64,000 bases of DNA from Neobacillus niacini (GCF_023715785.1 NZ_JAMBOX010000003.1:62001-126000), one strand, 5' to 3'; positions 19,085-27,763 are shown, numbered from the stretch's first letter. A program made the numbers and translations. Notes: generated by a model not told the origin, from the letters alone.

Positions 19085-19194
19085 CGCGGATATATTGGGA
19101 TTATCGCAGATATAATTATTTTTTCGCAGATATAAATTGATCTCCGCAGATATATTTCATTCTCCGCAGATATATCCTTTTTTTCGCGGATATA
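19085..19194 (+). repeat. six phased 20-bp repeats upstream of selO
   Basis: The core CGC(A/G)GATATA starts at 19085, 19105, 19125, 19145, 19165 and 19185, exactly 20 bases apart each time. The ten-base core is nearly invariant while the ten bases between cores vary and are AT-rich. The array lies 47-154 bases before the selO start, where an operator would be expected. Two helical turns per unit would put all cores on the same face of DNA. No binding protein is known to me for this motif. Confidence 0.9.
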
Positions 19195-19326
19195 TTTTGA
19201 AAGTTGATTTTTCAATGGAAAATTACCACACATTTGTTTCATTATATTCCATTTTTATAAAAAGAAGCCCCTTTTAGTGTCCGCACCAGCTGTTTTATTA
19301 TGCAGAAGGCACTGCCTTCTCAGAAA

Positions 19327-19356
19327 AATAACCCGCCACGATACTGGCAGGTTATT
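19327..19356 (-). terminator. terminator of the orphan binding-protein gene
   Basis: AATAACC...CCA pairs with TGG...GGTTATT, followed on the minus strand by a T-run. It lies nine bases after the stop at 19365. Confidence 0.75.
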
Positions 19357-19364
19357 GCTTTACA

Positions 19365-20360
19365 TTATTCCCCGACTATCTTTGCGCCCTTCAGCATCTC
19401 GTCTGTTAACGTGATGCCTTGATCGGCAGCAGCCTTCTTGTTAATGAACAGCTTCAATTTTTCCGGGTAGCCGACTGGAATTTCAGCCGGTTTCTTTCCT
19501 TTTAAAATATCCACAGCCATTTTGCCGGTCGTGTAACCGAGAGCATGATAGTCAAGGCCATACGATGCGAATGCTCCTCGTTTAACGGAATCTCCCTCGC
19601 CGACAAAAGTCGGGATATCCTGGGCATTAGCCACCGTTAACACGGATTCAAGCGCGGAAACAACGGTATTATCCTTTGGAATGTAAAAAACATCGGCGCG
19701 TCCCACCAATGATTCAGCCGCCTGCTTGACTTCAGAACTTTGTGAAATTGTCGTTTCAACTGGCTCCAGCCCCTCCGCTTCCAAGGCTTTCTTGGCGTTT
19801 TTTACATTCACAACAGAGTTTGGTTCGCCATTATTATAAATGATTCCAACCTTCTTGGCATTTGGGATGAATTTTTTAATCGCGCCAATCGTGTTTTTAA
19901 TCGCATCCGGATGTGTATCGGATGTGCCGGTTACGTTACCGCCCGGCTTCTCAATGCTTTGGACGAGCTGCGCTCCAACAGGGTCTGTAATGGCGGTGAA
20001 CAGGATGGGAATCTCTTTTGTTGATTTTACCACCGACTGAGCACTTGCGGTGGCAATCGCCAAAATCAAATCATTCTTGTCGGCAACCAATTTTTGTGCA
20101 ATCGATGCATTGTTGTTCATGTCACCTTGGGCGTTTTGGTAATCAAGCTTTAGGTTTTTTCCCTCTTCATAGCCAGCATCCTTTAAAGCAGCGATAAATC
20201 CTTCTCTGGCGGCATCAAGCGACGGATGCTCGACAATCTGGGTAATGCCCACTTTCACCGTTTTTTCTTGTTTCTCTCCGCCTGCTTCCATACTTCCTCC
20301 GCCACACGAGGAAAGCAGCAATAACATTCCGATTACAATTACAGCTAAACTCTTTTTCAT
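19365..20360 (-). CDS. ABC transporter substrate-binding lipoprotein (TrpX/YtxN type), orphan
   Basis: 331 residues. Lipoprotein signal with LLLSSC, Cys19 as the lipid site. The mature part matches the ABC_sub_bind family (periplasmic-binding fold), with KVGITQIVEHPSLDAAREGF at its start and VYIPKDNT-type blocks (here FYIPKDNTVVSALESV). Relatives bind tryptophan, tyrosine or other aromatic ligands. Normally a permease and an ATPase gene follow; here neither is adjacent, and a terminator comes straight after the gene. It may work with a transporter encoded elsewhere. Confidence 0.85.
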   Translation of the reverse strand: MKKSLAVIVIGMLLLLSSCGGGSMEAGGEKQEKTVKVGITQIVEHPSLDAAREGFIAALKDAGYEEGKNLKLDYQNAQGDMNNNASIAQKLVADKNDLILAIATASAQSVVKSTKEIPILFTAITDPVGAQLVQSIEKPGGNVTGTSDTHPDAIKNTIGAIKKFIPNAKKVGIIYNNGEPNSVVNVKNAKKALEAEGLEPVETTISQSSEVKQAAESLVGRADVFYIPKDNTVVSALESVLTVANAQDIPTFVGEGDSVKRGAFASYGLDYHALGYTTGKMAVDILKGKKPAEIPVGYPEKLKLFINKKAAADQGITLTDEMLKGAKIVGE

Positions 20361-20481
20361 CCCTGTCCCCCTGATTTTATTTAAGAAAATTAATAATATT
20401 CAGATTTTAACACATCTATGCGTTAAAGGACAAGCGTTACTTTGAAAAAAATAAAAGGATAGTTATAAAACCATCCTTTCA

Positions 20482-22836
20482 TCAATGATCCCGGTGAACA
20501 ATGTAATTCATTAAATGTTTGAGAAACGAGGTATTGTGCGGGATTTCCTCCAACACTTCGATGGCCAGGCAGTAATGGTCCCACATTGCTTTTCTCGCAC
20601 CGTCTGGCCCCAACACCGATACGAATGTCGAATTGCTGTTTTCCTCATCCTTGCCAATAGCTTTTCCGAGCAGGTTGGCCTCGCCTTCCACATCAAGCAA
20701 GTCATCCTTTATTTGAAAAGCAATTCCGGCGTGGCGGGCGAATTTTTCCAAAGAGGTCTTTTCCGGCTCTGGCGCCTGAGCGAGAATAGCCGGCATGATG
20801 AGCGAGGCTTCGAAGGCAATCCCGGTTTTGTAGTAACTGATTAGATTCAGCTGGTCTAAAGACAGTTGCTTTCCTTTCGAATCCAAGTCCATTGCCTGGC
20901 CCTTGCACATATCCGCCGTCGCCCGGGCCGTATATTGAATCAATTTTACCACGGCCTTCGGGTCGAATTTTTCAAGTGAAGCCTGCTCCTCCACCGCCTT
21001 CTGGGTCAAAAACAGGCCGGTTAATTCCGCTATTGCTTCATTATATGATACGTGCAGTGTTGGCCGCCCCCTTCTCATGGACGCGTTATCCTGTGAAGGC
21101 AGGTCATCGAAAATCAGTGATGCTGTATGCATATATTCCAAGGAGCGAAGGAGCGGAACGATGGCTGACGGGTCCAATCCATATCCATCTACGGCCATAA
21201 CCCAGGTCATGATCGGCCGAAGCCGTTTGCCATCGCCGTCCAGACTGGTGTTGGCGGCAGCCACGATTGGGTCCTCTAACAGGTTGCTTTTCGGAATTTT
21301 TAGGTGATTGTTGATTTGTTCCCGGACGGTTTCAATTTTATCGAAGAAATCCTTCTGCTCCTGGCGATCGGTTTGTAAAGATGTCACCATATGATCGCGC
21401 AGCAGTTTATCGAAAAAATCCACATCAACCGCCTGTACGACCATTTTTTGGACGAGGCGGTTGAAGTTGGCGATCCCGGCCGTCAACAGTTCCATCACTT
21501 CTTTATATTTCCGTATTCCCAACCGCTCCTTGGCTCGTTTTAATCCGTTGATAGCCCGGTCAAGAATCACTTCACAGGTCTTCGGGTCGGAGTTATACAC
21601 GTTGTGAATTAATTTGGCAATCACCGCCCAGTAAAGCTCAAACGGGTTAATCAGGTCCGGACGTTGCTTGTGATATGTCATGTAATAGGTATACGGTGTG
21701 ACGGCACTGTCCTCCATGTCCTTGAACATGTCGGCAAAATCGTCTGCCAATTGGTTGTAAATGCCATAATAAAAGGTTCGATTGTGAAAGCCCTCGTCCT
21801 CTGCCGTGCCGATAACCGACCGGGCGATTAGCCTTGATGAGGCGGATTTTAAAATAATCGGAATGTAAAGGTCTTCATTGGTGTAATGTTCATGGGTGAG
21901 CTCTTTTTCACGGTCAAGTTCCTGTGATTGAAAAAACACATAAGCCTGCTCGAAAAAGTGCTTTCTTGTGTCGGGTTGTTGTTGTACCTTAATGTATTCA
22001 AAGGCCTCGCGAAGTTCTGCGTGAATAAACTCGATGAGGCTGGCGTTTGCTCCCGTCCACTCCCCCAATTCCGGCACGGATTCAGTAATAAGCGTGGTCC
22101 GGATTAACTGGGAGTATTTCTTTTTTTCATTTGCTGTTAGGACATCTGAATCCAGAAGGTCGTCGATATAGGGATAGGTCAGACCATAGGCATAGCCGAG
22201 CCTGATTGCCTGGTCGAGCTTTTGGCTTCGTTCCTCAGGCGGGATAGTATCGCCCATCTCATCGAGCACATGCATGATGACTCCGGCAATGATTTTGATC
22301 AGCTTTCGCTGGGCATGGTCCGGCTCCATTCCCTCTGGGATATTTTCTGATACCCTTTTTAATTTGTTGAACAGCCAGATAACGGTGGTTTCAATGTTCT
22401 CCTCTTGGCCCCAGCGGTACAACCCGGCTATGCTGAACTTGTCCAAGTTTTTTGAGTCAGTCGTAAGTTGATTTTTTAAATTGCTTACGACTCTCTCAAT
22501 CTCGCTTTTTGTTTCGGGTGAGTTTAGGTCTTTGCCGAGGTCTCGCATGTAAAGATAGGAAATGCTTCGATCAAGATAATTATCCAGTTTCCCCCTGTAA
22601 TCCAGCCATTGGATATAAGTGTGATACCCTCTGGATTTGCGGTTTACCACCTTTTTGTTATCAAAGAAGGATAAGAGGGGATGGCGGATATGATTGTGCT
22701 TCCACAATTGGATGTCCTGTGTCAATACAGGTATATAGCTTTTTTGGATGACCTGGTCATAAAGTTCTTTAAAATATTCTGCCGCTTTGGATTCGGCCTG
22801 GCAATAGCAAGCCTCTTTCATTATGTCCCTATTCAT
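20482..22836 (-). CDS. double-domain polyprenyl synthetase / putative terpene synthase fusion
   Basis: 784 residues, more than twice an ordinary prenyltransferase. The C-terminal half (about 500-784) is a complete trans-prenyl diphosphate synthase: GKRLRP (536-541), first Asp-rich motif DDLPSQD (577-583) with RR at 588-589, KGQ (645-647), second Asp-rich motif DDLLD (711-715). Ala at position -5 before the first motif, as in CrtE-type GGPP synthases, suggests a C20 product. The N-terminal half has its own Asp-rich pair, DDLLD (225-229) and DDFADMFKD (365-373), 140 residues apart, as in class I terpene synthases. It may make and cyclise or modify an isoprenoid in one chain. Start could also be the ATG at 22821. 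No tailoring genes are adjacent. Confidence 0.8.
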   Translation of the reverse strand: MNRDIMKEACYCQAESKAAEYFKELYDQVIQKSYIPVLTQDIQLWKHNHIRHPLLSFFDNKKVVNRKSRGYHTYIQWLDYRGKLDNYLDRSISYLYMRDLGKDLNSPETKSEIERVVSNLKNQLTTDSKNLDKFSIAGLYRWGQEENIETTVIWLFNKLKRVSENIPEGMEPDHAQRKLIKIIAGVIMHVLDEMGDTIPPEERSQKLDQAIRLGYAYGLTYPYIDDLLDSDVLTANEKKKYSQLIRTTLITESVPELGEWTGANASLIEFIHAELREAFEYIKVQQQPDTRKHFFEQAYVFFQSQELDREKELTHEHYTNEDLYIPIILKSASSRLIARSVIGTAEDEGFHNRTFYYGIYNQLADDFADMFKDMEDSAVTPYTYYMTYHKQRPDLINPFELYWAVIAKLIHNVYNSDPKTCEVILDRAINGLKRAKERLGIRKYKEVMELLTAGIANFNRLVQKMVVQAVDVDFFDKLLRDHMVTSLQTDRQEQKDFFDKIETVREQINNHLKIPKSNLLEDPIVAAANTSLDGDGKRLRPIMTWVMAVDGYGLDPSAIVPLLRSLEYMHTASLIFDDLPSQDNASMRRGRPTLHVSYNEAIAELTGLFLTQKAVEEQASLEKFDPKAVVKLIQYTARATADMCKGQAMDLDSKGKQLSLDQLNLISYYKTGIAFEASLIMPAILAQAPEPEKTSLEKFARHAGIAFQIKDDLLDVEGEANLLGKAIGKDEENSNSTFVSVLGPDGARKAMWDHYCLAIEVLEEIPHNTSFLKHLMNYIVHRDH

Positions 22837-23001
22837 TTAGAGCACAACCTCTGCTTAAGGTTTTATAGTTTGAGAGTATCATATATCTTCTTTTTAAAAT
22901 ATATAGTGCTGGAAAAATAACTTTATAACTTAATTGGGGTATAAAAAGGGGGTGTACTTTGTGGTGAGGCAGTTCGATTTTGTTCTCATAAGCACTCCAT
23001 A

Positions 23002-23090
23002 ATGACAAATCTAGCAAGGCTCCTCCCGGTTTTGTCCTCATACACCCTGCTTAAGGACAAAACCAGAGGGCTACCAGCAATTTTTGTCAT
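23002..23090. repeat. nested imperfect hairpin, about 89 bases
   Basis: Outer arms ATGACAAA (23002-23009) and TTTGTCAT (23083-23090); inner perfect arms GGTTTTGTCC (23028-23037) and GGACAAAACC (23055-23064); the stretch between them pairs partly. It lies between the VOC gene and the prenyl synthase gene, both on the minus strand. It could be a terminator-like RNA structure or a small non-coding mobile remnant. No T-run follows. Confidence 0.6.
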
Positions 23091-23108
23091 ATAAAGGACT
23101 ATGCCTGC

Positions 23109-23486
23109 TTATTTATCTTCCCTTAACAGATACTCATTTCCGTCTTGGTCCTTGAATGAAAACATCGTGCCAAATGGCAGTCTTAACATTTCCCCTACTT
23201 GGACGCCATTTTGGTTCATTTTTTCATAGGCTGCTTCGATATCATTTGTACTGAAAAGAACAGATGGATGGGCAACCTTAGATGGTTGTTGCTGTTCCAT
23301 TGCCGCCTTTGAATATAGCACTAAAGTGGTAAATTCGTTCTCGCTTGGTCCGACCTCTATCCATGAAAAATCCGGACCCATAGGCTGGTCCATTTTTAGA
23401 ACAAATCCCATTTTATTAAGCCAGAAATCCTTTGCCTTCTCTTGGTCGTTTACATACACAGTCACTTTGCTAATCTTATTAATCAT
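23109..23486 (-). CDS. VOC (glyoxalase/bleomycin resistance) family protein
   Basis: 125 residues with the two beta-alpha-beta-beta-beta modules of the vicinal oxygen chelate fold; typical blocks are KVTVYVNDQEKAKDFWLNKMGF and SFKDQDGNEYLL. AAAAGGAG precedes the ATG. Members are dioxygenases, isomerases or resistance proteins; the substrate is not evident and no partner gene adjoins. Confidence 0.8.
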   Translation of the reverse strand: MINKISKVTVYVNDQEKAKDFWLNKMGFVLKMDQPMGPDFSWIEVGPSENEFTTLVLYSKAAMEQQQPSKVAHPSVLFSTNDIEAAYEKMNQNGVQVGEMLRLPFGTMFSFKDQDGNEYLLREDK

Positions 23487-23618
23487 CTGTGAATCTCCTT
23501 TTCATTGGTGAAATACAAAATCAGTTTATCAATCAAAAATTCCAAATGCAATTTCCATCACCTGACTCCAATCGATAATGGTCGAATATTGCCGAGGAAA
23601 TAATAAAAACTCCCTGTT

Positions 23619-24578
23619 TCACTTTTGGATGGCCGGTATTTTTATTTTCACTGTAAATTCTTGGTCTTTGTAGACAAAGTCTAAAAATCCTTGGCAGGCT
23701 TTCACCGTGTCATGAATCATTTTGGTTCCCAGTCCTTGGTGTTCCCCGCCTTTAGTGGTTTTTCCGTAGCTGTGGAACAACTCATCCAGGATGGCGGTTG
23801 GGATGGGAAGGCTGTTATTTTTACAGATTAACAGATACAAGCCGCTTCTTTTATAAAATTGCAGGGTAATCACGGCCTGCTCTTTCCGTTCCTTTTGCCA
23901 CTCCTCACAAGCTTCAATACTGTTGGACAAAAGATTTCCGATTAGGGCAACCATCTGTCGATCGGATAGAGGAAATGTCGACAGCGGCAGGTCAAAATCG
24001 TAAACCATCTCAATCCCGGCTGCCTTAGCCCGCTTATACATTTGATGTAGAACGCCCGCCACACTTCCCCGCTCTCCCTTGATGGACAGGTTGGTTTCTT
24101 CGTAGTCATCGACCAAATCGTCCAAATAGGCTTTTGCCTCCGCCGCGTCTCCTTTTTCAAGCATGAAATGAACAGCGCTCACATGCTTCAAGAAATCATG
24201 CCGCTCACTGCGGACAACACGGAAGGTTTCATTTAACTGGGTTGCCTGCTCCTCCAGTTGTTTTACCGATAACTGCAAAGAAGCCAACTTTCCGGCGACC
24301 ATCACCCTAATAATTTCAATCGCGATAAAAACGATAAACGGTACGAGATTTATCCATGAGGGCTTCATCGGTATGTATAGTAAAAGCAATAATAACTGAA
24401 TCCCCCACAACAGACCATTCCACCTAAACCCTAACACGGTTAAATGGAGAATGATTATTCGATAAGAATAGAAAAGGAATGCCAGACCTCCCACATAGAA
24501 AGGTATTTTCCACGGCAAAGCCTGGATATGAATGATCCCTAGCACCACCACCATGATCCAATATAAAATCGACTTCAA
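23619..24578 (-). CDS. natK: sensor histidine kinase, NatK-like (GHKL, SpoOB-type)
   Basis: 319 residues. Four to five hydrophobic segments occupy the first 100 residues, then a coiled dimerisation helix with SERHDFLKH (phospho-His about 129) and a GHKL ATPase domain with GNLLSNSIEACEEW and GLGTKM. It lies 13 bases after a LytTR regulator gene and divergent from natAB, the arrangement of the B. subtilis natK-natR/natAB locus. Start is TTG at 24578. The symbol rests on this context rather than on sequence comparison. Confidence 0.8.
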   Translation of the reverse strand: MKSILYWIMVVVLGIIHIQALPWKIPFYVGGLAFLFYSYRIIILHLTVLGFRWNGLLWGIQLLLLLLYIPMKPSWINLVPFIVFIAIEIIRVMVAGKLASLQLSVKQLEEQATQLNETFRVVRSERHDFLKHVSAVHFMLEKGDAAEAKAYLDDLVDDYEETNLSIKGERGSVAGVLHQMYKRAKAAGIEMVYDFDLPLSTFPLSDRQMVALIGNLLSNSIEACEEWQKERKEQAVITLQFYKRSGLYLLICKNNSLPIPTAILDELFHSYGKTTKGGEHQGLGTKMIHDTVKACQGFLDFVYKDQEFTVKIKIPAIQK

Positions 24579-24591
24579 GATCTTCCCGCCT

Positions 24592-25290
24592 TTAAAAATA
24601 ATTTTCTTGTAAAAAGTCCACTTTTTCCTTTGTAATCATCGCTTGTTCTTCAATCCCCTCAAAAGTTACAATATAGGAATTTTTTGCGTACAGGGAAAAG
24701 TTCTTTACATAGTGAATGTTAATAATAAACGAACGATGCGAACGGATAAAATCACGTTCTCGCAGCTCTCCTTCTAATTCATTAAGAGTTTGATACGTTT
24801 TAATCGAACCCGACTTGGTATAAATCGTGGATGAACGACCGGATCTTTCGATAAAAATAATATCCTTCTTTTGAATAATATGGATATCGTTTTTCTGTTT
24901 TAAATATAGCCGCCCCGCAATCTCGGCCGACTTTGATTTTTCCTTCAACCGCTCAATTGAATGGATCAAACGGTCTTTTGTATAAGGCTTCATGATGTAA
25001 TCATGGACATTCAACTCAAAAGCATGAACGGCATAACCGCTGTTTCCGGTCACAAAAATCACAGATATATCGAGAGCATGTGAATGGATAATATCCGCCA
25101 GCTCATAGCCCGATAAATTCGGCATCTCAATATCGGCAATCAGCAAATCAACCGTTTCTTTCTTAATCTGCTCATAAGCCTCTTCCGCCGAAGTGGTGGA
25201 AAAAACAATCTCTAAATCTGGTATAGCCGCAATAATTCCCGTTAATTTATCCAGGTCAATAACCCGATCATCAACCAGACCTACCTTCAT
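24592..25290 (-). CDS. natR: LytTR-family response regulator, NatR-like
   Basis: About 232 residues. A receiver domain (1-120; DD at the start, phospho-Asp in LLIADIEMPNLSG, Lys in DYIMKPY) is followed by a LytTR DNA-binding domain (about 130-230; RSHRSFIINIHYVKNF). I chose ATG 25290 (MKVGLVDDRV), since the longer frame would run into the operator region. LytTR proteins bind paired direct repeats; an exact 12-base pair lies 64 bases upstream beside the natAB promoter. It probably activates natAB. Confidence 0.85.
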   Translation of the reverse strand: MKVGLVDDRVIDLDKLTGIIAAIPDLEIVFSTTSAEEAYEQIKKETVDLLIADIEMPNLSGYELADIIHSHALDISVIFVTGNSGYAVHAFELNVHDYIMKPYTKDRLIHSIERLKEKSKSAEIAGRLYLKQKNDIHIIQKKDIIFIERSGRSSTIYTKSGSIKTYQTLNELEGELRERDFIRSHRSFIINIHYVKNFSLYAKNSYIVTFEGIEEQAMITKEKVDFLQENYF

Positions 25291-25353
25291 AAGTACCCGC
25301 TCCAAATCGTAATCTTGCTTTATTTTACCATCTTTAATGAAAGATTTGGCATT

Positions 25354-25386
25354 TTCGCGACATAAAACGGACAATTCGCGACATAA
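25354..25386. promoter_or_regulatory. direct-repeat operator, likely NatR binding site
   Basis: TTCGCGACATAA occurs at 25354-25365 and again at 25375-25386, identical and 21 bases apart, that is two helical turns. This is the layout bound by LytTR dimers. It ends just before the expected -35 position of the natAB promoter. Confidence 0.8.
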
Positions 25387-25389
25387 CTG

Positions 25390-25418
25390 CAGATTTCAAC
25401 AAAGTTTCTTTGTATGAT
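25390..25418 (+). promoter_or_regulatory. natAB promoter, activator-dependent type
   Basis: A good -10, TATGAT at 25413-25418, lies 37 bases before the natA start. The -35 position 17 bases upstream (CAGATT, 25390-25395) is poor, which fits a promoter needing the regulator bound at 25354-25386. Confidence 0.55.
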
Positions 25419-25454
25419 AAACACAGATAAACGAACAGAAGAGGTGGAAAAAAC

Positions 25455-26207
25455 ATGATTGAAATTCAAGGCGTCACGAAACAATTTAAAGATAAAAACA
25501 AATATGTAACGGCTTTAAAGCATGTATCTTTTTCCGTTAAGGAGGGGCAAGTGGTCGGATTGCTAGGTGAAAATGGTGCCGGGAAAACAACCTTGCTCCG
25601 GACAATCGCAACATTGCTTACACCTACAGATGGCGCGGTCTCAGTCGCCGGTTATGATACGATTAAAAACCCAAATGAAGTCAAGAAGAAAATTGGGGTC
25701 CTATTTGGCGGCGAAACAGGATTATACGACCGCCTGACAGCCCGCGAAAACCTCGAGTATTTTTCCGGACTATACGGCTTAAGCAAGCATGAAACAAAGG
25801 TGCGAATAGACGACTTATCAAAAATGTTTGGAATGAGAGATTATTTGAACCGTAAAGTCTCTGGTTTTTCAAAAGGGATGCGCCAAAAAGTAGCCATTGC
25901 AAGGACGTTGATTCATAATCCGGACATAATTTTGTTTGATGAACCAACTACAGGGCTCGATATTACCTCCTCCAATGTGTTCCGTCAGCTCGTTCATCAG
26001 CTAAAGCGGGACGGCAAAACGATTATTTTTTCCAGCCATATCATGGAGGAAGTGTCGATGCTATGTGATTCTGTTGCGATGATGCACAAAGGAGAGCTTG
26101 TCTATCAAGGGGATCTTGAGACCTTATATAAATCAGAAGGAAGCCGCGATTTGAACTATATTTTCATGAGTAAACTTGTAAGGGGGAACGAACACTATGC
26201 TTCTTAA
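25455..26207 (+). CDS. natA: ABC transporter ATP-binding protein NatA
   Basis: 250 residues with Walker A GENGAGKTT, signature VSGFSKGMRQK and Walker B IILFDEPTTGLD. It energises the NatB permease, which in B. subtilis extrudes sodium. The gene overlaps natB by 11 bases, so translation is coupled. GAAGAGGTGG precedes the ATG. Divergence from a kinase/LytTR pair supports the Nat assignment; substrate in this organism is inferred. Confidence 0.88.
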   Translation: MIEIQGVTKQFKDKNKYVTALKHVSFSVKEGQVVGLLGENGAGKTTLLRTIATLLTPTDGAVSVAGYDTIKNPNEVKKKIGVLFGGETGLYDRLTARENLEYFSGLYGLSKHETKVRIDDLSKMFGMRDYLNRKVSGFSKGMRQKVAIARTLIHNPDIILFDEPTTGLDITSSNVFRQLVHQLKRDGKTIIFSSHIMEEVSMLCDSVAMMHKGELVYQGDLETLYKSEGSRDLNYIFMSKLVRGNEHYAS

Positions 26208-27354
26208 AATCTATTTAAAGGAAATAAAAGATTGCTTCCGCGACCGCAGGACACTGCTGCTGACCGTACTTTTGCCAGTTATTATGATGACTGGATTAAC
26301 TTTCTTTTATGAAAAAATGGTTTCTGACGGAGAAGAAGAATCCTATAAACTTGCGGTGAATAACGCTGTTGCACAAGACGCTGATGCCATTTTTGCAGGC
26401 TTTAAAAATATTGAAATCGTTAAAACGGCCAATCCGGAGAAAGTGCTGAAAAAGGGTGAGGCCCAAGCAGCATTGATGATGGATGCGGATTTTAATCAAA
26501 AAATTGCCGGCGGAGAAAAGGTGGACGTTAAGATTGTCGGTGACTCTTTCAGCCAAAAGTCTTCCAATTTGATGTCGTTTGTACAGAATGCATTTGCCGC
26601 CTATGAAAAATCAATTATCTCTGAACGATTGCAAACGAACGGGACGAATCCGGAATTAGTCGAACCTTTCCACATTGTTCAAAATGAGGTATCTGGTGAA
26701 AACAATAATGCCAGCTTGCTTGCCATGTTGATTCCGTTAATCCTGGCGATTGCGATTGGGGTCGGTGCTGGCCCTGCTGCAGCCGATCTGTTTGCAGGTG
26801 AAAAAGAGAAAAAGACGATGGAAGCGTTATTAATGACACCCGTCAACCGCTCAACCTTATTGGTGGCCAAATGGCTAACCATTACCACTGTCGGTGCGGT
26901 CACCGGAATGGTTACGCTGCTGGTCGTCGCTCTTGAGATTACATTCCTGACGGAAAATCTTAAAAAATCCATTTCTTTTGGCGACAACGCCTCCCTCGTT
27001 GTAACGATTGCGGTTCTTATCTCGATTATTTACGCCATGTTTACTGCTTCGCTCCTTATGCTGACGAGCGTGGTTGGCAAGACCGTCAAAGAGGCGCAAA
27101 GCTACAGCACACCTGTGATGATGCTGGCCATGTTCCCTGCGATGATTCTTTCAAGTGTCGGGATTAATGAACTGTCATTCAAGCATTTTGCGATTCCTAT
27201 TATGAATCTATTCAGTCTTTTAAAAGAATTGGTATTTGGCGTAATTGATTACGAACACATCTTAATCACCATCGCAAGCAATCTAATCTGTATGATTGTA
27301 TTGTTCATCATCGGAAGAATCCTATTTATGAAAGATAAATGGGTGATGAACTAG
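26197..27354 (+). CDS. natB: ABC transporter permease NatB
   Basis: 385 residues, the length of B. subtilis NatB. One N-terminal transmembrane helix (about 20-40), a large outer domain (about 45-165), then five helices (about 170-380). The ABC2 motif PAAADLFAGEKEKKTMEALL sits after the second helix. With NatA it forms a sodium (or cation) efflux pump. A hairpin follows the stop closely. Confidence 0.88.
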   Translation: MLLKIYLKEIKDCFRDRRTLLLTVLLPVIMMTGLTFFYEKMVSDGEEESYKLAVNNAVAQDADAIFAGFKNIEIVKTANPEKVLKKGEAQAALMMDADFNQKIAGGEKVDVKIVGDSFSQKSSNLMSFVQNAFAAYEKSIISERLQTNGTNPELVEPFHIVQNEVSGENNNASLLAMLIPLILAIAIGVGAGPAAADLFAGEKEKKTMEALLMTPVNRSTLLVAKWLTITTVGAVTGMVTLLVVALEITFLTENLKKSISFGDNASLVVTIAVLISIIYAMFTASLLMLTSVVGKTVKEAQSYSTPVMMLAMFPAMILSSVGINELSFKHFAIPIMNLFSLLKELVFGVIDYEHILITIASNLICMIVLFIIGRILFMKDKWVMN

Positions 27355-27364
27355 GAGTAAGTAA

Positions 27365-27399
27365 GGGACGGCCCTTGTACTTAGTACGTAGGCCGTCCC
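27365..27399. terminator. hairpin between natB and crcB
   Basis: Perfect arms GGGACGGCC (27365-27373) and GGCCGTCCC (27391-27399), with a second small stem GTAC-TTA-GTAC in the loop. It lies between convergent genes. Confidence 0.7.
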
Positions 27400-27403
27400 C
27401 TGT

Positions 27404-27763
27404 TCATTTTCCCCATGAATACCCGCAGCAGGCGGCAAGTATGCAGGTTAGGTACATGGCGGTGCCGTATAGGAAGAAGCGGATGTGTTTATTACTTCGG
27501 TTTAGTTGCAGCAGTTCATAATTAAAAGTGGAGAAGGTGGTGAATGAAGCCAAGAAACCTATGGTGAGAAAGCTTAGTTGTTCGTTCGTAAAATTATTTC
27601 TTCCATAAATAAATCCTGCAGCGAGGGACCCCAGGACATTGATTATAAAAGTGGCGGTTGGAATCGAAAGGATTGTCCACTTTGAAAAAAGATTACTCAG
27701 ATAATAGCGAGATATGGCTCCACAAAAGCCACCCGCTCCAATAATTAAAAGAAATTTCATCAT
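27404..27763 (-). CDS. crcB: fluoride ion channel CrcB/Fluc, subunit 2
   Basis: 119 residues with four transmembrane helices and the family blocks GGFCGAISRY and GFLASFTTFSTFNYE (the TTFST fluoride pore motif). Fluc channels export toxic fluoride; paired genes as here encode heterodimers. The start lies three bases from the stop of the companion gene, so the two are translated together. Confidence 0.92.
   Translation of the reverse strand: MMKFLLIIGAGGFCGAISRYYLSNLFSKWTILSIPTATFIINVLGSLAAGFIYGRNNFTNEQLSFLTIGFLASFTTFSTFNYELLQLNRSNKHIRFFLYGTAMYLTCILAACCGYSWGK

Noticed and set aside
19085-19194. CRISPR array
   Set aside because: The repeat core is only ten bases with ten-base spacers, far too short, and no cas genes are present.
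19039-19242. N-terminal extension of the SelO reading frame
   Set aside because: It runs through the 20-bp repeat array, has no ribosome site, and the shorter form starts at an ATG with AGAGGAGG and gives the normal family length.
19365-20360. Complete ABC importer operon
   Set aside because: A terminator follows the binding-protein gene and neither permease nor ATPase genes adjoin.
22829-23041. Possible 70-residue gene on the minus strand
   Set aside because: It overlaps the hairpin at 23002-23090 and the prenyl synthase leader; no ribosome site and no recognisable content.
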